DNA of 64,000 bases from Lacipirellula limnantheis (GTDB lineage Bacteria; Planctomycetota; Planctomycetia; Pirellulales; Lacipirellulaceae): NCBI RefSeq assembly GCF_007746075.1, contig NZ_CP036339.1, positions 1,261,817 to 1,325,816 on the forward strand, in the 5' to 3' direction. Made by a program: the position numbers and the translations under genes. Positions 50,450-57,379 of the stretch are shown here, piece after piece. How positions within the stretch are numbered: position 1 is the stretch's first letter; the number at the start of each line of letters is the position of its first letter. The notes beneath the pieces are model-generated. The model saw nothing but the letters and a program-made list of their open reading frames with translations. It did not search any database and was not told the origin of the DNA.

Positions 50450-50884
50450 ATGACCGCCGCCGTGAAGCCAATCGTTTCGAGCATGTTCATCAATCTGCCG
50501 GTGCAGGACCTGGCTCGCTCGGTCGCCTTTTTCGAGAGCCTGGGCTTCGCGATCAACAAGCAGTTCAGCAACGAGCAGGGCGCCTGCGTCGTGCTCGGCG
50601 AGCACAGCTACGCGATGCTCCTCACGATCCCGTTCTTCGAGACCTTTACCACGAAGAAAACCGCGGACACGAAGCAGACGGTCGGCGCTCTGATCGCGGT
50701 GGCGGTCGACAGTCGCGAAGTGGTCGACGCTATGGTGCACGCTGCCGGCGCCGCCGGGGGGACGCCGCAAGAGTCGTCGACCGATCACGGGTTCATGTAC
50801 GAGTGGGGGTTTGAGGATCTCGACGGCCACATGTGGGGGCCGTTTTGGATGAATCCGGATTACGTGCAGCCGCAAGAAGGCTAG
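50450..50884 (+). CDS. VOC/glyoxalase-family protein
   Basis: 144 residues. ATG 50450 is preferred over 50441, because GGAG at 50437 is nine bases away. PIVSSMFINLPVQDLARSVAFFESLGFAI and MYEWGFEDLDGHMWGPFWMNP match the PhnB/VOC lactoylglutathione lyase-like pattern (the E/H positions are near FEDLDGH). It is often found with YCII and SRPBCC genes. The substrate is unknown. Confidence 0.85.
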   Translation: MTAAVKPIVSSMFINLPVQDLARSVAFFESLGFAINKQFSNEQGACVVLGEHSYAMLLTIPFFETFTTKKTADTKQTVGALIAVAVDSREVVDAMVHAAGAAGGTPQESSTDHGFMYEWGFEDLDGHMWGPFWMNPDYVQPQEG

Positions 50885-50894
50885 GGCGGCATTG

Positions 50895-50972
50895 TAGCCC
50901 CGGGCTCTGCCCGGGGGTGGCGCTGCGGTTGGGCGACGTCTCGCAAGATGGATACCTACCCCCGGGCGGAGC
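50895..50972. repeat. Dispersed palindromic element, family A (copy 4, right half truncated)
   Basis: AGCCCCGGGC-TCT-GCCCGGGGG at 50897; the right hairpin stops at CCCGGGCGGAGC without its last arm. It lies between the VOC and YCII genes. Confidence 0.8.
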
Positions 50973-50997
50973 AAAATAAGCAGTGGAGCTTTGAGCC

Positions 50998-51423
50998 ATG
51001 AAATTTATCGTCTTCGTAAAAGCCTCGGCCGAGACGGAAGCGGGCGTGATGCCGACCGAAGCGGAGCTCACCGAGATGGGCAATTACAACGAGCAGCTCG
51101 TGAAGGCTGGCGTCATGCGGGCTGGCGAGGGTCTGCACCCGAGTTCAAAGGGAGCCCGCGTCATGTTCTCCGGGAAGAACCGGACGGTTGTTGACGGGCC
51201 GTTCGCGGAAACGAAGGAGTTAGTCGCCGGGTTTTGGATTTGGGAGTGCAACTCGCTGCAGGAAGCGATCGAGTGGGCTCAAAAGTGCCCGAACCCGACG
51301 GGGCATGAATCGCAGCTGGAGATTCGGCAGGTCTTCACTCTCGAAGATTTCGGCAATGCGGTGACCCCGGAACTGCGTGCGCAGGAGGAGAGACTGACGG
51401 CGGAGATTGCGGGGAAGAAGTAG
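50998..51423 (+). CDS. YCII/DGPF-domain protein 1
   Basis: 141 residues; GGAG lies 15 bases upstream. It starts KFIVFVKASAETEAG, has the family heart TVVDGPFAETKELVAGFWIWE and the closing strand LEIRQVF. YCII-related proteins are small ferredoxin-like dimers; the DGPF members accompany ECF42 sigma factors and may be targets or partners. A conserved His/Asp site is not evident. First of four YCII genes in this block. Confidence 0.88.
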   Translation: MKFIVFVKASAETEAGVMPTEAELTEMGNYNEQLVKAGVMRAGEGLHPSSKGARVMFSGKNRTVVDGPFAETKELVAGFWIWECNSLQEAIEWAQKCPNPTGHESQLEIRQVFTLEDFGNAVTPELRAQEERLTAEIAGKK

Positions 51424-51439
51424 CGGTGACCCGTCGCGG

Positions 51440-51490
51440 GTAGCCGGACCGCCACGCGGTCCGGGGCCGGAGGGCGTGGCCCTCCGGCTA
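51440..51490. repeat. Dispersed palindromic element, family C (copy 3)
   Basis: TAGCCGGACCGCCACGCGGT at 51440, followed by a second hairpin (CCGGAGGGCGTGGCCCTCCGG) ending in GCTAG. Compare with 2996 and 41770. Confidence 0.8.
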
Positions 51491-51537
51491 GTCGTGGACG
51501 ATTGGTTCGCGCTTGAAATAACAACGATCGAACAGCC

Positions 51538-51978
51538 ATGAGATACGTTTGCCTCGGATACATGAATGCGCCGGCATGGGAGTCGCTATCGCTCGCAGAG
51601 CGCGAGGCGTTCCGCCGCGACTGCCGAGCGTACGACGACGTGCTGGCCGACGCGGGATGCGTCATCGCAAGTGAATCGCTCGACTGCGAAGAGAACGCCG
51701 CGACGCTGCGGGTGCGTGGCGGCGCGGCGGCGATCGAGCCGGGATGCCCATCGGTCGCCAGCCGCATGACGCTCGTAGGGATATTGGTCATCAAGGCGAG
51801 CGACATGAACCACGCCATTCAGTTGGCGGCCCGCTACCCAGCCTCACAGCGGGGCGGAGTCGTCGAAGTTCGTCCCGCCGCGACAGCAGCAACGGCGGGG
51901 CGAATCGACGGCGGCGAGAAAAGTTCGAGGATATCTGTCGGGCCTGTCGAAACGGCTCGTCTCCGCTCGACCAGTTGA
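51538..51978 (+). CDS. YCII-like protein 2, degenerate core
   Basis: 146 residues. The start MRYVCLGYMNAPAWESLS and the closing GGVVEVRPAA resemble a YCII domain, and ILVIKASDMNHAIQLAARYPA matches its second half. The DGPFAETKE heart is replaced by AIEPGCPSVASRMT, and the last 30 residues are Ser/Arg-rich. A weakened paralogue with uncertain function. The next SRPBCC gene starts 26 bases later. Confidence 0.7.
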   Translation: MRYVCLGYMNAPAWESLSLAEREAFRRDCRAYDDVLADAGCVIASESLDCEENAATLRVRGGAAAIEPGCPSVASRMTLVGILVIKASDMNHAIQLAARYPASQRGGVVEVRPAATAATAGRIDGGEKSSRISVGPVETARLRSTS

Positions 51979-52003
51979 TGAAAACCGAGAAACGGGGCAG
52001 TCG

Positions 52004-52483
52004 ATGACCGAGAATCAGGACAACGCCAATGTGGGATTCGTCGAGGGGACGACGATCGATGTCGTCAACGTCCGGTTGTTCCACGCGACGCCGACGGAAC
52101 TGTTCGAGGCGTTCAGCGATCCGGAGCAACTTGCCAAGTGGTGGGGGCCCGCTGGCTTTACCAACACAATTCACGAGTTCGACTTCCGTCCCGGCGGCGC
52201 CTGGCGTCTCACGATGCACGGCCCGAATGGAGCCGATTTCGAGAACGAATCGCAAATCGTCGAGTACGTGAAACCCGATCGGATTGTCTTCGATCATCTG
52301 GGGCCGATGCACTTGTACCGGATGACGATGACCTACCGCGCCGTCGGCGAGCAAACGGAACTCAAGTGGGTGATGAACCTCGAAGCCTCGCCTGGCAGCG
52401 AGCAGATGAAGGCGTTTATCGAGCAAGCGAACGAGCAAAACTTTGACCGCCTCGCGGCGCATCTGATATCGGAGGAGATTTAA
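52004..52483 (+). CDS. SRPBCC/AHSA1-type protein 2
   Basis: 159 residues. VNVRLFHATPTELFEAFSDPEQLAKWWGPAGF, FRPGGAWRLTMHGPNGADFEN, EYVKPDRIVFDHLG and a long C-terminal helix (QMKAFIEQANEQNFDRLAAHL) define the AHSA1 fold. It is close in sequence to SRPBCC protein 1 (48048). The TAA stop is the first triplet of a family E repeat. Confidence 0.87.
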   Translation: MTENQDNANVGFVEGTTIDVVNVRLFHATPTELFEAFSDPEQLAKWWGPAGFTNTIHEFDFRPGGAWRLTMHGPNGADFENESQIVEYVKPDRIVFDHLGPMHLYRMTMTYRAVGEQTELKWVMNLEASPGSEQMKAFIEQANEQNFDRLAAHLISEEI

Positions 52484-52591
52484 CGCAGAGGGCACAGAGA
52501 ACACAGAGGGAGGACGTCTATGGCGAACTCTCTCGAGTCGGAGCATTGCCGACGAGTTGAATTCTCTGTGTCCTCTGTGCTCTCCGTGTTA
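52481..52591. repeat. Dispersed inverted repeat, family E (copy 2)
   Basis: TAACGCAGAGGGCACAGAGAA at 52481 pairs with CTCTGTGTCCTCTGTGCTCT near 52564. It begins at the stop codon of the preceding SRPBCC gene and fills the gap before the next YCII gene. Confidence 0.85.
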
Positions 52592-52623
52592 GAAGCATTC
52601 ATTGAATCGATCGGAAACTTTCC

Positions 52624-52977
52624 ATGAAATACATGCTCCTGATCTACGGCGCCGAAGACTCCTGGACTGAAAATGAACGCCAAGAATGCTTCGGCGAATC
52701 GGCCGCGCTCTGCCGAGCGCTGGCCGACGACGGCAAGTTCCTCGCCGCCTCGCCCCTCCACTCGGTTACCACCGCCACGAGCGTTCGCGTTCGCGACGGC
52801 AAGCGGCTCGTTACTGACGGCCCCTTCGCAGAAACCCGCGAACAGCTGGGCGGCTACTTCCTCGTTGACGCCGCGAATCTCGACGAAGCGATTGCCATCG
52901 CCGGCCGCATCCCCGGCGCCCGCAAGGGAACGGTGGAAGTCCGCCCCGTCGTCGAGATCGACGGTCTGCCGAAGTAG
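52624..52977 (+). CDS. YCII/DGPF-domain protein 3
   Basis: 117 residues, complete domain: KYMLLIYGAEDSW, LVTDGPFAETREQLGGYFLVD, and TVEVRPVVEI. Close to the typical DGPF-protein length (about 115-120). It sits after the family E repeat. Most similar to YCII protein 4 at 53046. Confidence 0.9.
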   Translation: MKYMLLIYGAEDSWTENERQECFGESAALCRALADDGKFLAASPLHSVTTATSVRVRDGKRLVTDGPFAETREQLGGYFLVDAANLDEAIAIAGRIPGARKGTVEVRPVVEIDGLPK

Positions 52978-53045
52978 TCAATGAACGCCATCGGCGAAGC
53001 CGCATGGCTGGAGACGAATCCAACGTCACTATAGGAGTCAACCCG

Positions 53046-53417
53046 ATGCGCTTTATGCTCGTTAGCTTCGACGATGAACAGTACTGGGAAGCGGCCGGCG
53101 CCGCGAAGCACCAGGCCGCCATGGAAGAGGCGACGGCGTTGTGCCACGACCTGGATCGACAAGGGAAGTACCTCTTCGCAACGCCGCTGCAACCGGCGCG
53201 AACGGCCACGCTCGTGCGCGTCCGCGACGGCAAGACGACGGTCACGGCCGGCCCTTATGCCGAAAGCCGCGAGGTGCTGGGCGGGTTCTACATCATCGAA
53301 GCAGAGTCAGTCGAAGAGGCGGCGGAGATTGCGTCTCGGCATCCCGGCGCCCGACACGGGACGGTCGAAATTCGCGAACTGTGGCCGCTGGCAGGCGTGC
53401 CGGCGGCGAAGTTGTAG
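53046..53417 (+). CDS. YCII/DGPF-domain protein 4
   Basis: 123 residues from ATG 53046 with AGGAG upstream. MRFMLVSFDDEQYW opens it, VTAGPYAESREVLGGFYIIE carries a variant heart (AGPYAES for DGPFAET), and TVEIRELWPLAG closes it. It is a paralogue of protein 3, which precedes it by 68 bases. Confidence 0.87.
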   Translation: MRFMLVSFDDEQYWEAAGAAKHQAAMEEATALCHDLDRQGKYLFATPLQPARTATLVRVRDGKTTVTAGPYAESREVLGGFYIIEAESVEEAAEIASRHPGARHGTVEIRELWPLAGVPAAKL

Positions 53418-53423
53418 CAATAA

Positions 53424-53499
53424 GGGGTCAGGGGCCTTTTGCCACTGGAAGCTTTCCATTGCGTTGACGACCGCTAGTGGCAAAAGGCCCCCGACCCCA
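53424..53499. repeat. Dispersed inverted repeat, family H (copy 1)
   Basis: GGGGTCAGGGGCCTTTTGCC at 53424 pairs with GGCAAAAGGCCCCCGACCCC at about 53479. Arms of 23 bases, loop about 30. The stem sequence differs from copy 2 (55577) at a paired site. Confidence 0.9.
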
Positions 53500-53551
53500 T
53501 CAGAGCCACCTACTCACTTAAATACATACTCACCTACTCACCCCCACACCC

Positions 53552-54097
53552 ATGCTCACCAAAATCCTCATCGGCGTCGCCGTCGTCTTCGCCCTACTCC
53601 TGATCGCCATTGCCACGCGGCCGTCGCGGTTTCGCTATGTGCGCTCGGCGCGCATCACAGCGCCGCCGGCGGTGCTGTTCGATCTGGTGAACAACCTGCG
53701 GAAGTGGCGCGGCTGGTCGCCCTGGGAGAAGCTCGATCCGAGCTTGCAGCGAACTTACGACGGTCCCGAAGCGGGCGTCGGCGCGACCTACGCCTGGAAA
53801 GGCAACGGAAACGTCGGCGAGGGACGGATGACGGTCGTCGGCAGCCAACCGCACGAGCGCGTCGATCTCAAACTGGAGTTTTTCAAGCCGTTCAAGGCCA
53901 CCAACGGCGCCGACTTCGTCTTCAAGCAGGTGGGCGACCAGACGGAAGTTATCTGGTCGATGGAGGGGAACTACAACTTCGTCACCAAGGCGATCGGTCT
54001 GGTGATGAACATGGAAAAGCTCTGCGGCGGGCAGTTTGAGGAAGGGCTCGCGAACATGAAGCAGCTAGCCGAGACGCCGGCAAAGGTTGGCGTTTGA
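53552..54097 (+). CDS. SRPBCC/polyketide-cyclase-type protein with N-terminal membrane anchor
   Basis: 181 residues. One hydrophobic helix (about 3-21, KILIGVAVVFALLLIAIAT) precedes the SRPBCC domain (YVRSARITAPPAVLFDLVNNLRKWRGWSPWE, LKLEFFKPFKATNGADFVFKQVG, EVIWSMEGNYNFVTKA). This is the Polyketide_cyc2 pattern with an N-anchor, so it faces a membrane surface. The ligand is unknown. Third SRPBCC of the block. Confidence 0.88.
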   Translation: MLTKILIGVAVVFALLLIAIATRPSRFRYVRSARITAPPAVLFDLVNNLRKWRGWSPWEKLDPSLQRTYDGPEAGVGATYAWKGNGNVGEGRMTVVGSQPHERVDLKLEFFKPFKATNGADFVFKQVGDQTEVIWSMEGNYNFVTKAIGLVMNMEKLCGGQFEEGLANMKQLAETPAKVGV

Positions 54098-54109
54098 TGT
54101 TTGTTCTTG

Positions 54110-54196
54110 TAGCCCCTGGCTCTGCCAGGGGGTCGCAGCCCGCGGGACAACGTCATCCGGAATGGTAACCTACCCCCGGGCCGAGCCCGGGGCTGA
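54110..54196. repeat. Dispersed palindromic element, family A (copy 5)
   Basis: AGCCCCTGGC-TCT-GCCAGGGGG at 54111 and CCCCCGGGCCGAGCCCGGGG at 54173, centre GCGGGACAACG. It lies between two SRPBCC genes. Confidence 0.85.
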
Positions 54197-54221
54197 AAAT
54201 ACTCACTCACTAGGCGCTCCC

Positions 54222-54710
54222 ATGCCCGTCAAATCACACCCCAGCTTTAAGATTTCAACTCCGAGCGATCTGGAGAATGTCATCACGCGCGCCTTCGACG
54301 CCCGGCGCGAACTCGTCTTCGATTGCTGGACGCAGCCTGAACATCTTCGGCGATGGTGGGGCTGCCGCGGCGCCGAGATGGACGTCTGCGACGTCGACCT
54401 CCGCCCCGGCGGCGCCTATCGCTACACGCTGCGGATGCCCGACGGCTCCGAGTGCGGCTTTCGCGGCATTTACCAAGAGATTATGCGGCCCGAGCGGCTG
54501 ATCCATTCGTTCATTTTCGATCCCTACCCGCACATGCCGGCGGAGATCACGGTCACGTTTGCCGAACGCGATGGCGTGACGACGGTGACGGAGCGGACGC
54601 TCCACCTCACGAAGGAAGCCTGCGACGATCACCTCCACTCTCGCCTCGACGTCGGCGCCGCCGAATCGTTCGACCGCCTCGCCGAACACCTCGATACCCT
54701 TACTTGCTGA
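54222..54710 (+). CDS. SRPBCC/AHSA1-type protein 4
   Basis: 162 residues from ATG 54222. VITRAFDARRELVFDCWTQPEHLRRWWGCRG, LRPGGAYRYTLRMPDGSECGF, EIMRPERLIHSFIFDP and the C-terminal helix AAESFDRLAEHLDTLT show the AHSA1 fold. A paralogue of the genes at 48048 and 52004. In-frame codons upstream come from a family A repeat and are not part of it. Confidence 0.87.
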   Translation: MPVKSHPSFKISTPSDLENVITRAFDARRELVFDCWTQPEHLRRWWGCRGAEMDVCDVDLRPGGAYRYTLRMPDGSECGFRGIYQEIMRPERLIHSFIFDPYPHMPAEITVTFAERDGVTTVTERTLHLTKEACDDHLHSRLDVGAAESFDRLAEHLDTLTC

Positions 54711-54729
54711 TCCAATACTTCAAGCATTT

Positions 54730-54760
54730 TCAGCCCCTTGCTCCGCCAGGGGGTAGGCCC
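54730..54760. repeat. Family A half-element (copy 6)
   Basis: AGCCCCTTGC-TCC-GCCAGGGGG and the following GTAGGCC resemble the left half of family A; no right half is found. It lies after the SRPBCC gene. Confidence 0.65.
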
Positions 54761-54942
54761 GCACCACGCAGCGCCTCGTTCTCGGGAACGGTTTCCCGTT
54801 TCAAACACCCCATCAAGAAAACGTCTCCGGAGGCGTTCGCGCTACCGGTATGCCCTGACATCTCCTTGTTCACTCACCACCCCGCCGGCAAGCAAGCCAT
54901 GCGTCATGTCGCCAGCTGGTCGGCACTTTTTTGGAGGTTCCG

Positions 54943-55569
54943 ATGAAACTGCAGTCACTCACCCTCGCGTGCCTTGGCCTCGTCGCCGTAGCCGCGGCAG
55001 CTTATGCCGCCGACGCCAAGAAGACCGACGCCCCCGCCGTTCAACTTCCCCCCGGCTGGACCGCTGAGGAAATGGAGCGTTGCATCAATGCCGGCACGCC
55101 CGGCGAAGGTCAGGCTCGCCTGCTGAAGGACGTCGGCACATGGGCCGGCAAGTCGACCGTCTGGATGGCGCCGGGCATGGAGCCGATCAAGAGCGAAGTC
55201 ATTGCCGAGTACACCCCCGTCATGGACGGCCGCTACGTCCGCTGCGAAATGAGCGGCAACTGCCCGGTGATGGGGCCGTTCCAAGGGCTCGCGCTCTACG
55301 GTTTTGACAACGTCTCGCAGAAATTCGTCGCGTCGATGGTCGACAATCACTCGACCGGCATCATGCAGGGTGAAGGCGAGCTCGCGAAAGACGGCAAAAC
55401 GATCAACTGGGAGTACGTCGTCAATTGCCCTCGCGAACGGAAGCCCGTGACGTTGCGCCAAGTCGAGACCGTCACGAGCCCCACGACCAAGACCCTGGAA
55501 ATGTTCGCCGCTGATCCCAAGACGGGCGACGAGTTCAAGATGATGCACATCGAGTTCACGAAGAAGTAG
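54943..55569 (+). CDS. Exported DUF1579-domain protein
   Basis: 208 residues from ATG 54943 with TTGGAGG upstream. Residues 1-23 form a signal peptide (ending YAAD). The DUF1579 segment includes LLKDVGTWAGKSTVWMAPGMEPIKSE, VMDGRYVRCEMSGN, GFDNVSQKFVASMVDNHSTGIMQGEG and KTLEMFAADPKTGDEFKMMHIEFTK, a beta-barrel of unknown activity. It is the only clearly exported member of the block besides membrane-anchored proteins. Confidence 0.88.
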   Translation: MKLQSLTLACLGLVAVAAAAYAADAKKTDAPAVQLPPGWTAEEMERCINAGTPGEGQARLLKDVGTWAGKSTVWMAPGMEPIKSEVIAEYTPVMDGRYVRCEMSGNCPVMGPFQGLALYGFDNVSQKFVASMVDNHSTGIMQGEGELAKDGKTINWEYVVNCPRERKPVTLRQVETVTSPTTKTLEMFAADPKTGDEFKMMHIEFTKK

Positions 55570-55576
55570 CGATGAA

Positions 55577-55653
55577 CGGGGTCGGGAGCCTTTTGCCACT
55601 GGTTGTCATCAATTCAGCGGAAGCCTCCCAGTGGCAAAAGGCTCCCGACCCCT
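55577..55653. repeat. Dispersed inverted repeat, family H (copy 2)
   Basis: GGGGTCGGGAGCCTTTTGCC at 55578 pairs perfectly with GGCAAAAGGCTCCCGACCCC near 55634. Compared with copy 1 at 53424, a G-C pair has become an A-T pair. Confidence 0.9.
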
Positions 55654-55699
55654 TCCTGCTTCCAGATCAAATCAGCCCTCCAAAAAACAAGGTCCTCCC

Positions 55700-56476
55700 A
55701 TGCCCGCCCACCCCGTCGTCTCGCCAAAAGAATGGCTCGCCGCTCGCCAGGCCCTGCTGGCCGAAGAGAAAGCCCTCACCCGCCAGCGCGACGAGCTCAA
55801 TCGCCGCCGCCTGGAACTCCCCTGGGAGCGTGTCGAAAAGCCCTACCTGTTCAACGGCCCCGCCGGCCAAGAATCGCTCGACGAGCTGTTCGACGGCCGC
55901 CGACAGTTGATCGTCTATCACTTCATGTTCGGCCCCGGCTGGTCGGCCGGCTGCCCCAGCTGTTCGTACATCGCCGACCACTTCGCCGGCATGATGCCCC
56001 ATCTCAACGCTCGCGACGTCACGCTGGCGGCCGTTTCGCGGGCGCTCTGGCCGGAGCTCGAGGCGTTCCAACGTCGCATGGGATGGACGTTCAAATGGGT
56101 TTCTTCCGCCGGCAGCGATTTTAATTACGACTATCACGTCTCGTTCAGGCCGGAAGAGATCGCCAGCGGCGACCTCTACTACAATTACCAGGAAATGCCC
56201 GGCACGCCCGCCGAGGACCTCCCGGGGCTCAGCGCGTTCTTCCGCGACGCCGACGGCCAGATCTACCACACCTACTCCAGCTACGCCCGCGGCCTCGATT
56301 CGCTGGTTGGCGCGTACAACTTTCTCGACGTTGCGCCGCTCGGACGGAATGAAGAGGGGCTGGAGTTCTCGATGGCCTGGGTCCGACACCATGATCGCTA
56401 CGACGCGAGCTACACGGTCGACCCGCTGGCCGGTTACGCCCCGCCGAAGGGCTCGTGTTGCTGTTCGTCCGCTTGA
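55700..56476 (+). CDS. DUF899 thioredoxin-like protein
   Basis: 258 residues from ATG 55700 (MPAHPVVSPKEWLAARQALL, the usual opening). LFDGRRQLIVYHFMFGPGWSAGCPSCSYIADHF has a CPSC pair typical of this family; GWTFKWVSSAGSDFNYDYHVSF and FRDADGQIYHTYSSYARGLD follow. It ends with CCCSSA. DUF899 proteins are thioredoxin-fold proteins of unknown role, often near SRPBCC and YCII genes. A redox function is inferred from the CxxC only. Confidence 0.9.
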   Translation: MPAHPVVSPKEWLAARQALLAEEKALTRQRDELNRRRLELPWERVEKPYLFNGPAGQESLDELFDGRRQLIVYHFMFGPGWSAGCPSCSYIADHFAGMMPHLNARDVTLAAVSRALWPELEAFQRRMGWTFKWVSSAGSDFNYDYHVSFRPEEIASGDLYYNYQEMPGTPAEDLPGLSAFFRDADGQIYHTYSSYARGLDSLVGAYNFLDVAPLGRNEEGLEFSMAWVRHHDRYDASYTVDPLAGYAPPKGSCCCSSA

Positions 56477-56527
56477 GCAGTGCCTGCTCCGCCACGTCCG
56501 CCTCAACCTCATTAAGGAACTTCTGCC

Positions 56528-56899
56528 ATGGGCCAACCCGTCGTTCATTGGGAACTCTGGTCCCAAAACCCCGCCGCCGTCGCCAAGTTCTACCAGGAAA
56601 TTTTCGCCTGGAAGATCGAGGATTACCCGCTGATGAACTACCGCATCGTCCACACCGAAGGGGGCGGCATGGGAATCGACGGCGGGATCATGCAGGCGCC
56701 GCACGACGGCTCGCCGTCGATTAACTTGACCTGCTACATCGCGGTCGACGATCTGGCCCCCTACCGCGACAAGATCGTCGCCGCCGGCGGGAAAATTTGC
56801 GTGGAAGAGAAGCCCGTGCCCGGCATGGGAACCTTAGCGCTGTTCACCGATCCCGACGGCCGGATGATGGGCCTGTGGAAACCGGAGAAGCAAAAATGA
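56528..56899 (+). CDS. VOC-family protein
   Basis: 123 residues. HWELWSQNPAAVAKFYQEIFAWKI, GGIMQAPHDGSPSINLTCYIAVDDL and GTLALFTDPDGRMMGLWKPE give a one-repeat VOC fold with the metal-site His/Glu region not clearly conserved. The stop overlaps the next start as ATGA, so the next small membrane protein is coupled to it. Confidence 0.88.
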   Translation: MGQPVVHWELWSQNPAAVAKFYQEIFAWKIEDYPLMNYRIVHTEGGGMGIDGGIMQAPHDGSPSINLTCYIAVDDLAPYRDKIVAAGGKICVEEKPVPGMGTLALFTDPDGRMMGLWKPEKQK

Positions 56900-57246
56900 T
56901 TTCGTTCCACGCAGAGAGCCGCGGCACTTGCTGCTGCGGGGTCGCCGCGGCCTCGAGCGACTCCCCTGCCCCGCTGCGCCAACGGAACGCATCGCTCAGC
57001 CACCGGGCTATCGAACTCGCTGGCTGGCTCATCCCCGGCACGCTATTGGCGTTCTTCCCGAAATGCCCGCTCTGCGTTGCCGGTTACGTCGCCCTGGCGA
57101 CCGGGCTTGGCATGTCATTGACTGCGGCGACCTATCTCTGCTGGGCGCTGCTTGCGGCATGCCTCGCGTCGCTCGCCTTGATGGCAAGCCGCGTGTTCGC
57201 CCGCCGCTTGCGCACCCCTGCAGCCCCCGACTCCGCCGGGGGATAG
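56896..57246 (+). CDS. Small Cys-rich membrane protein with CxxC in a helix
   Basis: 116 residues, overlapping the VOC gene by four bases (ATGA). The N-terminus has a CCCG cluster (12-15), and two hydrophobic segments follow: LAGWLIPGTLLAFFPKCPLCVAGYVAL with a CPLC motif, and LCWALLAACLASLALMASRVF. The arrangement resembles small metal-handling membrane proteins, but no family was recognised. The last seven or so residues (PAAPDSAGG) and the stop come from a family A repeat. Confidence 0.75.
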   Translation: MISFHAESRGTCCCGVAAASSDSPAPLRQRNASLSHRAIELAGWLIPGTLLAFFPKCPLCVAGYVALATGLGMSLTAATYLCWALLAACLASLALMASRVFARRLRTPAAPDSAGG

Positions 57247-57310
57247 CACTACGCGGGGCGACGCCTACCGGTATGGCGACCGACCCCCCGGCGGCGCCGG
57301 GGGCTGAAGT
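57221..57310. repeat. Dispersed palindromic element, family A (copy 7)
   Basis: AGCCCCCGAC-TCC-GCCGGGGG at 57222 and CCCCCGGC-GGC-GCCGGGGG near 57285, centre GCGGGGCGACGCC (identical to copy 1), edge GGGCTGAAGTACC. It overlaps the 3' end of the Cys-rich membrane protein gene. Confidence 0.87.
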
Positions 57311-57315
57311 ACCAA

Positions 57316-57347
57316 AAGAGCCCGGAACAAACTTGTTCCGGGCTCTT
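57316..57347. terminator. Bidirectional hairpin terminator
   Basis: AAGAGCCCGGAACAA / TTGTTCCGGGCTCTT with a two-base loop, a T-run on the plus side and an A-run on the other. It lies between the plus-strand block and infC. Confidence 0.88.
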
Positions 57348-57379
57348 CGTTTGATCAATTTCGTTGCCGCAACGAAAAA

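Noticed and set aside
47430..57379. The block between rpmI and infC as an integrated phage or genomic island with integrase
   Set aside because: No integrase, transposase, tRNA attachment site or flanking direct repeat was seen at either edge.
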